In this document: one piece after another, positions 48,251-56,903 of the stretch | How positions within the stretch are numbered: position 1 is the stretch's first letter | How the letters are laid out: each line of letters starts with the position of its first letter | Source of the DNA: a gamma proteobacterium symbiont of Taylorina sp. | GTDB lineage: Bacteria > Pseudomonadota > Gammaproteobacteria > GRL18 | DNA length: 64,000 bases | Assembly (NCBI GenBank): GCA_025655455.1 | Contig: JAHXIV010000013.1 | Coordinates: 181,264-245,263, forward strand | Direction of reading: 5' to 3' | Made by a program: the position numbers and the translations under genes | The notes under the pieces: model-generated | Told to the model about the DNA's origin: nothing | Database searches by the model: none | What the model saw: the letters and a program-made list of their open reading frames with translations, nothing else

Positions 48251-49624
48251 CTACTTTACTACTACTGTCTTAATATTCACAAACTCAAGAATCCCATATT
48301 CACCAATCTCCCTGCCATAACCCGATTTTTTTGTCCCGCCAAAGGGTAATCTGGGATCACTTTTAACAAAATCATTCACCACACAAGTGCCGGCATTAAT
48401 GACATTACGTGCCAGATACCGGCCTTTTTCACTATCTTCGGTAAAGATAGCAGCACCCAGTCCATATTCTGTATCATTGGCTAAACTAATGGCCTCGGCT
48501 TCATCTTTAGCAGGGATAATACAGGAGACAGGACCAAATAGTTCTTCTGTAAAGGCGATCATGCCTCTTTTGACGTTACTTAAAAGCGTGGCCGGATACC
48601 AGGCTCCCGGTTTATCCGGTATTTCACCCCCCAGTTTTAACTCCGCACCCTGCTCTACACAATCAAGCACCTGCTGATGTAATTCATCGCGTAAACGGCT
48701 TTTTGCCATGGGTCCTAAATTTGCCGTCGCTTCAAGGGGGTCAGACATTGTATAAGTCTGCAAAAAGCGGATGATTTTCTCTTCAAATTCCTCTTGAATA
48801 GACTCAACCACAATAAAGCGTTTTGCTGCAATACAAACCTGCCCACCATTGAGCATTCTTGATATTCCACAACAGGAGACTGCCGCATCAATATCTGCAT
48901 CCGCAAGAATAATATAGGGATCACTGCCACCTAATTCCAATACACTTTTCTTTAAATTTCTTCCCGCCTCCATTGCTACCGACTGGCCTGCCCGTTCACT
49001 ACCAGTGATAGTCACTGCCTGTATTTTCGGGTGAGCAATAATATCAGCAGAAGTATCTGAAGCGGTTAATAAGACACGAAAAACATGTTCAGGAAAGCCT
49101 GCATCAATAAATAATTGTTCTATTGCCAGGGCACAGCCAAAGACATTGGAAGCATGTTTTAAAAGTACTGTATTACCTGCCATAATTGTGGCAGCAGCAC
49201 CGCGAATCACCTGCCAGAAGGGAAAATTCCAGGGCATGATCATAAAAATAATCCCCAGTGGCTGAAAGCTGACAAAACTTTCACTATTTTCAGTTTTTAT
49301 CTGTTTATCCGCCAGATAATATTCTGTCTGCTGAGCATAATGTTCACAAACCCAGGCACATTTTTCTATTTCCATTGCCCCCTGACTCACCGGTTTTCCC
49401 ATTTCAGTCGCCATCAGTCGGGCATACTCCGCTTTACGCTCTCTCAGTAATTTTGCCATCTGAAAAAAGTAAGCGGCACGATTTGAAAAGCTCAGTTCCC
49501 GCCAAATCTGAAAAGCATAATCAACGGCATCAATAAGCGGAGTAATTTCGTGCATTGCCCAATCAGGGTATTCCTCTATTATTGAGCCATCAGCAGGATT
49601 AATTGATTGGATTATCGGTTTCAT
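48251..49624 (-). CDS. NAD(P)-dependent aldehyde dehydrogenase, succinate-semialdehyde dehydrogenase-like
   Basis: PWNFPFWQVIRGAAATIMAGN; ELGGSDPYIILADAD; NGGQVCIAAKRF catalytic Cys; KKSGYGREIGEYGILEFVN. Confidence 0.9.
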   Translation of the reverse strand: MKPIIQSINPADGSIIEEYPDWAMHEITPLIDAVDYAFQIWRELSFSNRAAYFFQMAKLLRERKAEYARLMATEMGKPVSQGAMEIEKCAWVCEHYAQQTEYYLADKQIKTENSESFVSFQPLGIIFMIMPWNFPFWQVIRGAAATIMAGNTVLLKHASNVFGCALAIEQLFIDAGFPEHVFRVLLTASDTSADIIAHPKIQAVTITGSERAGQSVAMEAGRNLKKSVLELGGSDPYIILADADIDAAVSCCGISRMLNGGQVCIAAKRFIVVESIQEEFEEKIIRFLQTYTMSDPLEATANLGPMAKSRLRDELHQQVLDCVEQGAELKLGGEIPDKPGAWYPATLLSNVKRGMIAFTEELFGPVSCIIPAKDEAEAISLANDTEYGLGAAIFTEDSEKGRYLARNVINAGTCVVNDFVKSDPRLPFGGTKKSGYGREIGEYGILEFVNIKTVVVK

Positions 49625-49657
49625 AGGATATTCCCAAAGTTTTAGGTTAAACTAACA

Positions 49658-50311
49658 ATGATCAGTAAAAAAGGAAATTTTATGTTTATTCTATCAAAAT
49701 TTAAATTCATATTTTTTGCATTAAACATCACTATTATACTCAGTGCCTGTTCCTCTGCACCTTCGATCAGCTCACTCATTGGCGGGCGTCATGAATATGA
49801 TTATGCCCAAAATTTTGAACAGATGAAACAATATAATTTTAGCCCTATTTCAAACACACTGGAAGCCAACCCGGATTTTAATTTTATACGCAGTTCCGGC
49901 GCAATACTGGCCATTGAAAATAGTATGGCAGCCAAAAAAATCACCAAGCAGCGCAATGTCTTACCTGATTTTTGGGTCAATTACTATTATACCGGTTCTC
50001 AAAGCATGACTGTAGGCAGTCTCAACCAATTCTTTCACTATAACCTCGGACTCGCATGGGATGATAAATATGGAACGGGTCAGGGTATTGCAAACACCAG
50101 TCATAGTTTTTCCAGTGGTACTTTAATCATTGATATTATTTCGACCAACAACAACCAGTTAATCTGGCGTGGTTCTGCTCCGATAGGAATATCAGCCAAA
50201 CATAGCGATAGAAAAAAAAGAGAAGCATTACAAAAAGCAGTTGCCGTGATCATGTATCCATTCCCACCGGAAAATGACTTCAGTTCATTAAAACATGCAG
50301 TGCCTGATTAA
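49658..50311 (+). CDS. DUF4136-like lipoprotein
   Basis: Lipobox-like ILSACSSAP; YDYAQNFEQMKQYNF; C-terminal KREALQKAVAVIMYPFPPE. Confidence 0.72.
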   Translation: MISKKGNFMFILSKFKFIFFALNITIILSACSSAPSISSLIGGRHEYDYAQNFEQMKQYNFSPISNTLEANPDFNFIRSSGAILAIENSMAAKKITKQRNVLPDFWVNYYYTGSQSMTVGSLNQFFHYNLGLAWDDKYGTGQGIANTSHSFSSGTLIIDIISTNNNQLIWRGSAPIGISAKHSDRKKREALQKAVAVIMYPFPPENDFSSLKHAVPD

Positions 50312-50396
50312 TTAAACAAAAAGTTATCAGCACCGTGATTTACTGGGTGTTTTGTATATACTTGATAGTTACTTATTATGTTCAAGGGGCTATATT

Positions 50397-51476
50397 ATGA
50401 ATACTTACTTTATTAAAGAATCAGACTTTAATAATTTTATTGATAATATGCTGCTGCAGCTGCCTGTCATTGCACCTGTGCTTAGTTCAGAATCAGTTGA
50501 ATCTTTCTTTTCTTTTGAGTTTCTGAAAAATCATGATGAGTTACGACTGGATTATGATATTACTATCCTCCCGCCAAAAAAAGCCTTTTTTCCTCCCCGA
50601 CAAGTAATTATTGAGTTCAGCCACGGCAAATTTCATGGTACGGTCAATGCAAAAAAACAGGTTTTACTGGGTGTTCATCCCTACGATATTAAAGCCATTG
50701 ATCAGACCGATTTTCTATTTACAGAAAATTATGAAGATATTAATTATACCGCCTATCGTAATGCCACCACACTGGTTTGTTCCAATATTCAAACTATTTC
50801 TAAACGGGCTTTTTGGGGATCCATTAGCCATGATGTTCCTGCCAGAGGTCACGATGCCTTTTTGACTAAACTAACCGATTTGAATGAAGCTGAAGAAGAA
50901 GGCTATTTATTTGAAGTTTTTAATGAAAAAGGTCACGAACTACTCTCTTTTGGTCAATTTTTACTCGCTACTGAATTACAGATTCAACAGGCAAAAAGTA
51001 TCAATGAATCTATCAAAGACAAATGTCCACAACAATTAAACTATTCACAAGATGAGATGGCAAATACTATTTGTCGTAGTTTTAACAATACAGCACTATG
51101 GGATGAGCTCGCTCAGGATTGTTTTTCCTGTGGTTCCTGCAATACCACCTGCCCCACCTGCTATTGTTTTAATGTCGAAGACAGCTGGAATATTGATCAG
51201 CAATCCGGCCAACGAACACGCTATTGGGATTCCTGTATGACGGAAGACTTTGCTAAAATTTCATCTGCTGATGGACAAAGTGAAAATTTTCGTAAAACCA
51301 CTGCTGCACGAATGCGTCATCGTATCATGCGAAAAATGGTCTATCTCAATGATAAACTGGGAACACAGGCCTGTGTTGGCTGTGGGCGTTGTTCAATTGC
51401 CTGTACTGCTGATATTGCTGATCCCGTCAATATTATTAAGCGGATCATGGAGGAAGCGGCTAATGACAGCCTTTGA
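50397..51476 (+). CDS. [NiFe] hydrogenase (group 3b-like) 4Fe-4S electron-transfer subunit, HydB-like
   Basis: CFSCGSCNTTCPTCYCFNVED and CVGCGRCSIACTADIADPVNII; first gene of the hydrogenase operon. MNTYFIKE is the probable start. Confidence 0.88.
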   Translation: MNTYFIKESDFNNFIDNMLLQLPVIAPVLSSESVESFFSFEFLKNHDELRLDYDITILPPKKAFFPPRQVIIEFSHGKFHGTVNAKKQVLLGVHPYDIKAIDQTDFLFTENYEDINYTAYRNATTLVCSNIQTISKRAFWGSISHDVPARGHDAFLTKLTDLNEAEEEGYLFEVFNEKGHELLSFGQFLLATELQIQQAKSINESIKDKCPQQLNYSQDEMANTICRSFNNTALWDELAQDCFSCGSCNTTCPTCYCFNVEDSWNIDQQSGQRTRYWDSCMTEDFAKISSADGQSENFRKTTAARMRHRIMRKMVYLNDKLGTQACVGCGRCSIACTADIADPVNIIKRIMEEAANDSL

Positions 51477-52302
51477 AAATAAAAAAGCTGAAAATATTTT
51501 CCTGCCTCGAGAAGCTGTCATTTTAAACATAAAGGAAACCAGTCAACTTGAAAAACACTTTACCTTAAGAAATGCTGATGCTTCCAAAATGATCTTTGAA
51601 CCAGGACAGTTTTTGGAAGTCTCTTTATTTGGTTATGGTGAGATACCGATTGGTCTGGCCAGCTCTCCTACACGAGAAAATTCTTTTGATATTGTGATAC
51701 GCACAGTTGGACGAGTATCCACTGCAATCAACCAACTCAAAGAAGGTGATTCACTCTATATTCGAGGACCTTACGGCAATGGATTTAAACTTGAACAATT
51801 AAGAAGCTACCCCATTCTGGTGGTTGCAGGAGGTGTCGGCGTCTGCCCGACACGCAGTCTGATCCAATACATTATGGATCGACGTGAGGAATTTAAAAGC
51901 TTTACTCTTTTTTACGGAACTCGCGATCCTTCTCAGCAATTATTTTTAGAAGACTTAAAACAATGGCGTTGCAGTGACAAAGTTGAATATTATGAAACGG
52001 TGGATAAGGCTGATGAACACTGGGAAGGTCCGGTAGGACTAATTACAGAATTATTTAAGAAAACAAGCATTGCTGCTGAAACCAGAGTCATTATCTGTGG
52101 TCCACCAATTATGTTTAAATTTGTGATTTATGAATTAGATAAAATTGGTATTGCACATAATCATATTTTTGTTGATCTGGAGCGTCGTATGAAATGTGCT
52201 ATTGGAAAATGTGGTCATTGCCAGATCAACAATAAATACGCCTGTCTTGACGGGCCGGTTTTTGCATTAAGTGATATCAGTAATCTTGAGGAGGCATTTT
52301 AA
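51463..52302 (+). CDS. [NiFe] hydrogenase FAD/NAD(P)-binding diaphorase subunit, HydG-like
   Basis: FEPGQFLEVSLFGYGEIPIGLAS; GPYGNGF; VVAGGVGVCPTRSLI; MKCAIGKCGHCQINNKYACLDGPVF. Start ATG 51463 overlaps the upstream gene; the ORF-track N-terminus (51250-) is spurious. Confidence 0.9.
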   Translation: MTAFENKKAENIFLPREAVILNIKETSQLEKHFTLRNADASKMIFEPGQFLEVSLFGYGEIPIGLASSPTRENSFDIVIRTVGRVSTAINQLKEGDSLYIRGPYGNGFKLEQLRSYPILVVAGGVGVCPTRSLIQYIMDRREEFKSFTLFYGTRDPSQQLFLEDLKQWRCSDKVEYYETVDKADEHWEGPVGLITELFKKTSIAAETRVIICGPPIMFKFVIYELDKIGIAHNHIFVDLERRMKCAIGKCGHCQINNKYACLDGPVFALSDISNLEEAF

Positions 52303-52303
52303 A

Positions 52304-53080
52304 ATGGCAAATAATAAAGCTAAAGTTGCCTTTTTTGACTTTGCCAGTTGTGAAGGCTGTCAGATTGAATTAACCAATTACGGTGATAAAGATTTTCTGG
52401 AACTTTTACAGCATATAGAGATTGTAGAATTTCGTGAAGCCATGAGCGAGAAAACCTCTGATCCCATTGATATTGCCTGTATTGAAGGAAGCTATACCCG
52501 CCAGGCAGATTGTCAACGTCTGCTGGATATTCGATGCAGGGCAAAGGTTGTGATTTCCTATGGCCAGTGTGCAGGCACTGCTGGAATCAATGCCTTAAAA
52601 AACCATCAAGCCGATTATCAATCTTTTGTTTATGACAGGGATGCCGGGATGCCTCATCTGGACTCTGATAATGCCAAACCCATCTCATCTATTATAAAAG
52701 TGGATTATCAGGTACCGGGTTGTCCAGTGAATAGATATGAATTTTTAGATATTATCAGTCATTTACTGCACGGCAAAGAACCGGTCATTCCTAATTATCC
52801 TGTCTGTGTTGAGTGCAAACGTAATGAAACCATCTGTCGATTCCTGGCTGGTGATCATTGCATGGGTATGGTCACACGTGCAGGCTGTGGAGCACCCTGC
52901 CCCGCTGATGGTATTCCCTGTGAAGGGTGCCGGGGCTTTGTTGATAATCCAAATCAGTATGCACTGTCCAAAGTATTACATGAGAAAGGCGGATTGAGTT
53001 TGCATAGAGCTGAAAGTAAGTCCTTACTTTTTAATGCGAATGAACGTGATAATGCGAATAAGGAGTCGGAGATAGACTAA
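52304..53080 (+). CDS. [NiFe] hydrogenase small subunit, HydD-like
   Basis: FFDFASCEGCQIELTN; IACIEGSYTRQADCQRL; YGQCAGTAGINAL; VPGCPVNRYEFLDI; start ATG 52304. Confidence 0.92.
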   Translation: MANNKAKVAFFDFASCEGCQIELTNYGDKDFLELLQHIEIVEFREAMSEKTSDPIDIACIEGSYTRQADCQRLLDIRCRAKVVISYGQCAGTAGINALKNHQADYQSFVYDRDAGMPHLDSDNAKPISSIIKVDYQVPGCPVNRYEFLDIISHLLHGKEPVIPNYPVCVECKRNETICRFLAGDHCMGMVTRAGCGAPCPADGIPCEGCRGFVDNPNQYALSKVLHEKGGLSLHRAESKSLLFNANERDNANKESEID

Positions 53081-54402
53081 TGAATAACACAAAAATTGAT
53101 GTTAACATTGATATCAAGCATCTCACCCGAGTGGAAGGTCATGGTAATATTATTGTTAACGTCAGCAATGGAAAAATTGAAAAATGTCAATGGCAGGTAC
53201 CGGAAAGTCCGCGTTTTTTTGAGGCGATGGTACGCGGCAGACATTATTCTGAGGTGGCACGTATCACCAGTCGTATTTGCGGTATCTGCTCTATTGGTCA
53301 TACACTGGCATCGGTTAAAGCTACTGAAGCCGCTTTAGGCATTATAGTCAGTGAACAGACTTCCAAATTACGCCAATTACTCAAACATGCGGAAAACTTT
53401 GATTCGAATGTACTGCATGTTTATATTCTGGCCGCGCCTGATTTATTAGGTGCAAAATCAGTTTTTCCTTTAATTCAAACTCATACGGATATCATTAGAC
53501 GCGCCTTAAATTTAAAACGTCTGGCACATGAATGGGGTTCGGCCATTGCCGGTCGAACCACACATCCCACAACAGTTGTACCGGGTGGTTTTAGTAAACT
53601 CCCGGATATACAGGCATTAAAAGAATTAAAACAGAAATTAACAGCAGCGATACCTGATTTAGCAGCAACTGTTGAAACTATACTATCAATTACTGATCAA
53701 ATTCCTGATTTTAACCGCCCAACTGAATATATCTCCTTATCTAATGATAATAACTATGCAATATATGATGGTCATATACAGTCTATTTTATCTGACGGTT
53801 ACAAACAGCGTTATCCCGTAGCTGATTACCTGTCCATTACCAATGAATATGTCAGCCAATGGTCAACGGCCAAATATTGTAAAAATAAATTAGACAGTTA
53901 TATGGTGGGTGCTCTGGCAAGGCTAAATAATAATTATGCACAGCTGAAACCACAGGCAAAACTCGCTGCAGAAAAATTCAATTTGAGTTCCCTTTGCACG
54001 AACCCCTATATGAATACCATTGCACAGGTAGTGGAACTGGTCAATGATGTTTATACTTCGTTAGAATTACTGGATGATATCATTAGTCATGGTATTCATC
54101 ATGAAATATTAGTTGAGCCGGAAAAATATGGTCAGGGTATTGCGTCAGTGGAAGTCCCCAGAGGCATATTATTTCATGACTATCAATATACTGAAGATGG
54201 ACTCTGCAGCGGAGGAAATTTTGTCATCCCGACCAATCAGAATCATGCCAATATCCAGTATGACTTTGAAAAGTTATTACCCGAATTATTAGAGCAGAAC
54301 AAAACTGAAGCAGAAATTGAACTGGCACTGGAAATGCTGGTACGTGCCTATGATCCCTGCATCTCCTGTTCTGCCCATTATTTAAAGGTTAAGTTTGTCT
54401 AA
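53080..54402 (+). CDS. [NiFe] hydrogenase large (catalytic) subunit, HydA/HoxH-like
   Basis: LTRVEGHGNI; L1 RICGICSIGHTLASVKATEAALG; L2 DPCISCSAHYLKVKFV. Confidence 0.95.
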   Translation: MNNTKIDVNIDIKHLTRVEGHGNIIVNVSNGKIEKCQWQVPESPRFFEAMVRGRHYSEVARITSRICGICSIGHTLASVKATEAALGIIVSEQTSKLRQLLKHAENFDSNVLHVYILAAPDLLGAKSVFPLIQTHTDIIRRALNLKRLAHEWGSAIAGRTTHPTTVVPGGFSKLPDIQALKELKQKLTAAIPDLAATVETILSITDQIPDFNRPTEYISLSNDNNYAIYDGHIQSILSDGYKQRYPVADYLSITNEYVSQWSTAKYCKNKLDSYMVGALARLNNNYAQLKPQAKLAAEKFNLSSLCTNPYMNTIAQVVELVNDVYTSLELLDDIISHGIHHEILVEPEKYGQGIASVEVPRGILFHDYQYTEDGLCSGGNFVIPTNQNHANIQYDFEKLLPELLEQNKTEAEIELALEMLVRAYDPCISCSAHYLKVKFV

Positions 54403-54448
54403 TAGAATATCAGCGACCATTAATTGACTACAGGGCATTGACCTGGCA

Positions 54449-54922
54449 ATGAATTATATAATCGGTATGGGCAATGTGATGCGTAGTGATGATGGTGTTG
54501 GATCAGTCATCATTGAATACATTCAGGAAAATGATCTTGAAGATAATTTCTGTGCTTTGGATTTTGCCGGCAACGCCTGGGGATTACTGCCTTTATTAAA
54601 TGCAGAGACAGAAAAAATTCTTATTATTGATTGTGCACAAATGGGACTAATAGCCGGTAATTTTCAATTTTTTTCTCTGAATTCAATCCACACTCAAAAT
54701 AAACTCACCATTGAAAATCATGAAAGCAGTATTGCTCAGATTACCAATCTGGCTGGCAAAACTGATTATATCATACCTGAAATCAGCATCATGGGTATTG
54801 AACCGGAAAGCATGGAATTTAGCCAGCAACTCTCAACAAAAATTTTAAGCCGATTAACTGATTATGCACAGGAAGCCATTCGATTCATTCATACAGATCA
54901 CAATTCATTTAGTAAAATATAA
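54449..54922 (+). CDS. Hydrogenase maturation protease
   Basis: MNYIIGMGNVMRSDDGVGSVIIEYIQ; LDFAGNAWGLLPLL; directly downstream of the large subunit. Confidence 0.88.
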   Translation: MNYIIGMGNVMRSDDGVGSVIIEYIQENDLEDNFCALDFAGNAWGLLPLLNAETEKILIIDCAQMGLIAGNFQFFSLNSIHTQNKLTIENHESSIAQITNLAGKTDYIIPEISIMGIEPESMEFSQQLSTKILSRLTDYAQEAIRFIHTDHNSFSKI

Positions 54923-54972
54923 CCTGAGACAGAAAAAGCCAAAATATTCTTATCTAAAAACTGACTGATTCA

Positions 54973-55863
54973 TCATTTTAATTCCTGTCGAAATAGCTGT
55001 ATTAATAACTCAATATTATTAACTCCCGGGTAGTTGGGTCGAGTAATAAAAGCTATTTTTCTATGTGGGCCTGGCTCATTTAAGTGGACAGCTTTCAATT
55101 CTGAATTCCCGGATAATAATTGTTGCAGCGCCATTGCAGGCACCAATGTCGTTCCCATATTCCCGGCAACCATTTGCACCAGCATATTCAAACTGGTAGA
55201 TGCGAGTGATGAATTAGTTTCTCTGGAAGATAGTTTACAGATGGCCAGAGCATGATCTTTTAAACAATGTCCATCTTCCAGCAGCATCAAATGAGACAGG
55301 TCGAGTTCAGCAGCAGTAATTTCTACTTTCTTTGCGAGTGAATCATTACAATGAGTTACCCAATAAAAGTCTTCTTGACAAAGCTCAAATGCAAGCAGAC
55401 CTTCAGTATTATAGGGTAATGCCAGAATTGCAGTATCCAGTTCACCCGTTCTCACTTTATTAACCAGCACATGGGATTGCTCCTCAATAATAGTTAACTG
55501 AAAGTCAGGATATTGCTGACGTACATTGGGCAATACCAGTGGTAATAAATAGGAACCAATAGTAGGAATAATACCAAGTGACATTGCGCAGCTTAATGGT
55601 GTTTTTAATGTCTGGCCAAGCTGAGATAAATCATTCATCTGGAGTTTTATCTCATGTGCTTTTTCCAGAAACTGTTCTCCAATGGATGTTGTAAGTACTT
55701 TTTTATTATCACGCTCAAAAACCTGAAAACCTAATTGTTTCTCCATTTCAGTAATTGCTGTACTTAAGGCCGATTGTGAGACGGAACAAAGCTCAGCTGC
55801 TTTCTTAAAATGCAGGGTCTGTGCTACAGCCAAAGCATATTTGATTTGCTTTAATGAGATCAT
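54973..55863 (-). CDS. LysR-family transcriptional regulator, OxyR-like
   Basis: MISLKQIKYALAVAQTLHFKKAAELCSVSQSALSTAITEMEKQLGFQVFERDNKKV HTH; LLEDGHCLKDHALAIC resembles the OxyR redox-Cys region. Confidence 0.85.
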   Translation of the reverse strand: MISLKQIKYALAVAQTLHFKKAAELCSVSQSALSTAITEMEKQLGFQVFERDNKKVLTTSIGEQFLEKAHEIKLQMNDLSQLGQTLKTPLSCAMSLGIIPTIGSYLLPLVLPNVRQQYPDFQLTIIEEQSHVLVNKVRTGELDTAILALPYNTEGLLAFELCQEDFYWVTHCNDSLAKKVEITAAELDLSHLMLLEDGHCLKDHALAICKLSSRETNSSLASTSLNMLVQMVAGNMGTTLVPAMALQQLLSGNSELKAVHLNEPGPHRKIAFITRPNYPGVNNIELLIQLFRQELK

Positions 55864-55865
55864 AG

Positions 55866-56135
55866 AAGTTACTTAGAAGCCTTTAGCCAAACTTGAACTT
55901 GGCCACCATCATTTATAGTAACATTAAATTTCTACTAAATGATGGTGGAAAAATTTAAGTTACTTAGAAGTGCCCACAGCCAAAAAAATTGGCACGAATT
56001 ATTATTAGTAACATTAAAATGGCTTAAAATTATTTGTGCCAATTTTTTGTTACTCAAGAGTCTTTAACCCAAAAATAAATTTTTTGTCCTGAATCTAAAA
56101 AAATCAAGGACTTAAGGTTTTGTTATCCAAGAGCC
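55866..56135. repeat. Hairpin-array repeat, copy 2
   Basis: GTTACT/AGTAAC alternate at 55868, 55917, 55959, 56007, 56049 (spacing 49/42/48/42); perfect 13-bp stem ccaccatcattta/taaatgatggtgg (55903-55915/55936-55948); second stem aaaaaattggcac..gtgccaatttttt; weaker third unit to ~56135. Confidence 0.88.
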
Positions 56136-56300
56136 GTCATAATATTCTATTTTGTCTATTAATAAAAGAACTTGTATTGCTTACATCCTGTACAACAACG
56201 TGATAGTAATTTAATCATCAGTTTTTTAGAACACTATTATCGATTATTTTAATTATATTTTATCAGAAAACTCTTCTATGATTTGTCTTGTGGTAACCAA

Positions 56301-56336
56301 GTTAAAACAAAAGTTAAAACAAAAGTTAAAACAAAA
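56301..56336. repeat. Three tandem copies of a 12-bp repeat upstream of the rubrerythrin gene
   Basis: (gttaaaacaaaa)x3, 29 bp before the start codon. Confidence 0.95.
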
Positions 56337-56364
56337 ATTAAATCTTATTTTGGAGGATTAACTC

Positions 56365-56781
56365 ATGGAATTAAAAGGTAGTAAAACAGAACAACACCTA
56401 AAGGATGCATTTGCTGGTGAATCTCAGGCTAACAGACGTTATTTGTACTTTGCATCTAAAGCTGACATTGAAGGCTATAACGATGTTGCAGCACTTTTTC
56501 GCTCAACTGCTGAGGGTGAAACCGGTCATGCTCATGGACATCTGGAATATCTTGAACAATGTGGTGATCCTGCCACCGGCATGCCGTTCGGTGCCACAGC
56601 AGATAATTTAAAAACAGCTGTTGCAGGAGAGACCCACGAATATACGGATATGTATCCTGGTATGGCTAAAGATGCAAGAGATGAAAGTTTTGATGAAATT
56701 GCAGACTGGTTTGAAACTTTAGCAAAAGCAGAACGTTCACATGCTAATCGTTATCAGAAAGCATTAAACGAAATGGAGTAA
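56365..56781 (+). CDS. Rubrerythrin-like ferritin-fold protein without rubredoxin domain
   Basis: HLKDAFAGESQANRRYLYFASKAD; TAEGETGHAHGHLEYL; AGETHEYTDMYPGMAKDAR; AERSHANRYQKAL; no CxxC pairs. Confidence 0.93.
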   Translation: MELKGSKTEQHLKDAFAGESQANRRYLYFASKADIEGYNDVAALFRSTAEGETGHAHGHLEYLEQCGDPATGMPFGATADNLKTAVAGETHEYTDMYPGMAKDARDESFDEIADWFETLAKAERSHANRYQKALNEME

Positions 56782-56843
56782 ATCTTCATGGACAGGCAGG
56801 TTCAGGAGTTTATCCGGGCTTGCCTGCTTTGATTTAATAATTC

Positions 56844-56884
56844 TATACCCAAACGACTTGAAAATGCAGGTTGTTTGGGTATAT
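56844..56884. repeat. REP-like palindrome
   Basis: tatacccaaac gacttgaaaatgcaggtt gtttgggtata, perfect 11-bp arms. Confidence 0.88.
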
Positions 56885-56903
56885 ATCAAGGGAAGTAAAT
56901 ATT

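Noticed and set aside
51250-51462. Upstream extension of the hydrogenase diaphorase ORF
   Set aside because: It overlaps the coding end of the Fe-S subunit in another frame; ATG at 51463 gives the conserved N-terminus
55866-56064. Hairpin array as integron attC sites
   Set aside because: GTTACTT/AGTAAC boxes do not fit the RYYYAAC/GTTRRRY core, there are no cassette ORFs between units and no integrase gene other than xerC in the window
55866-56135. Hairpin array as a CRISPR array
   Set aside because: The repeated element is too short and alternates in orientation, 'spacers' are self-complementary, and no cas genes are present
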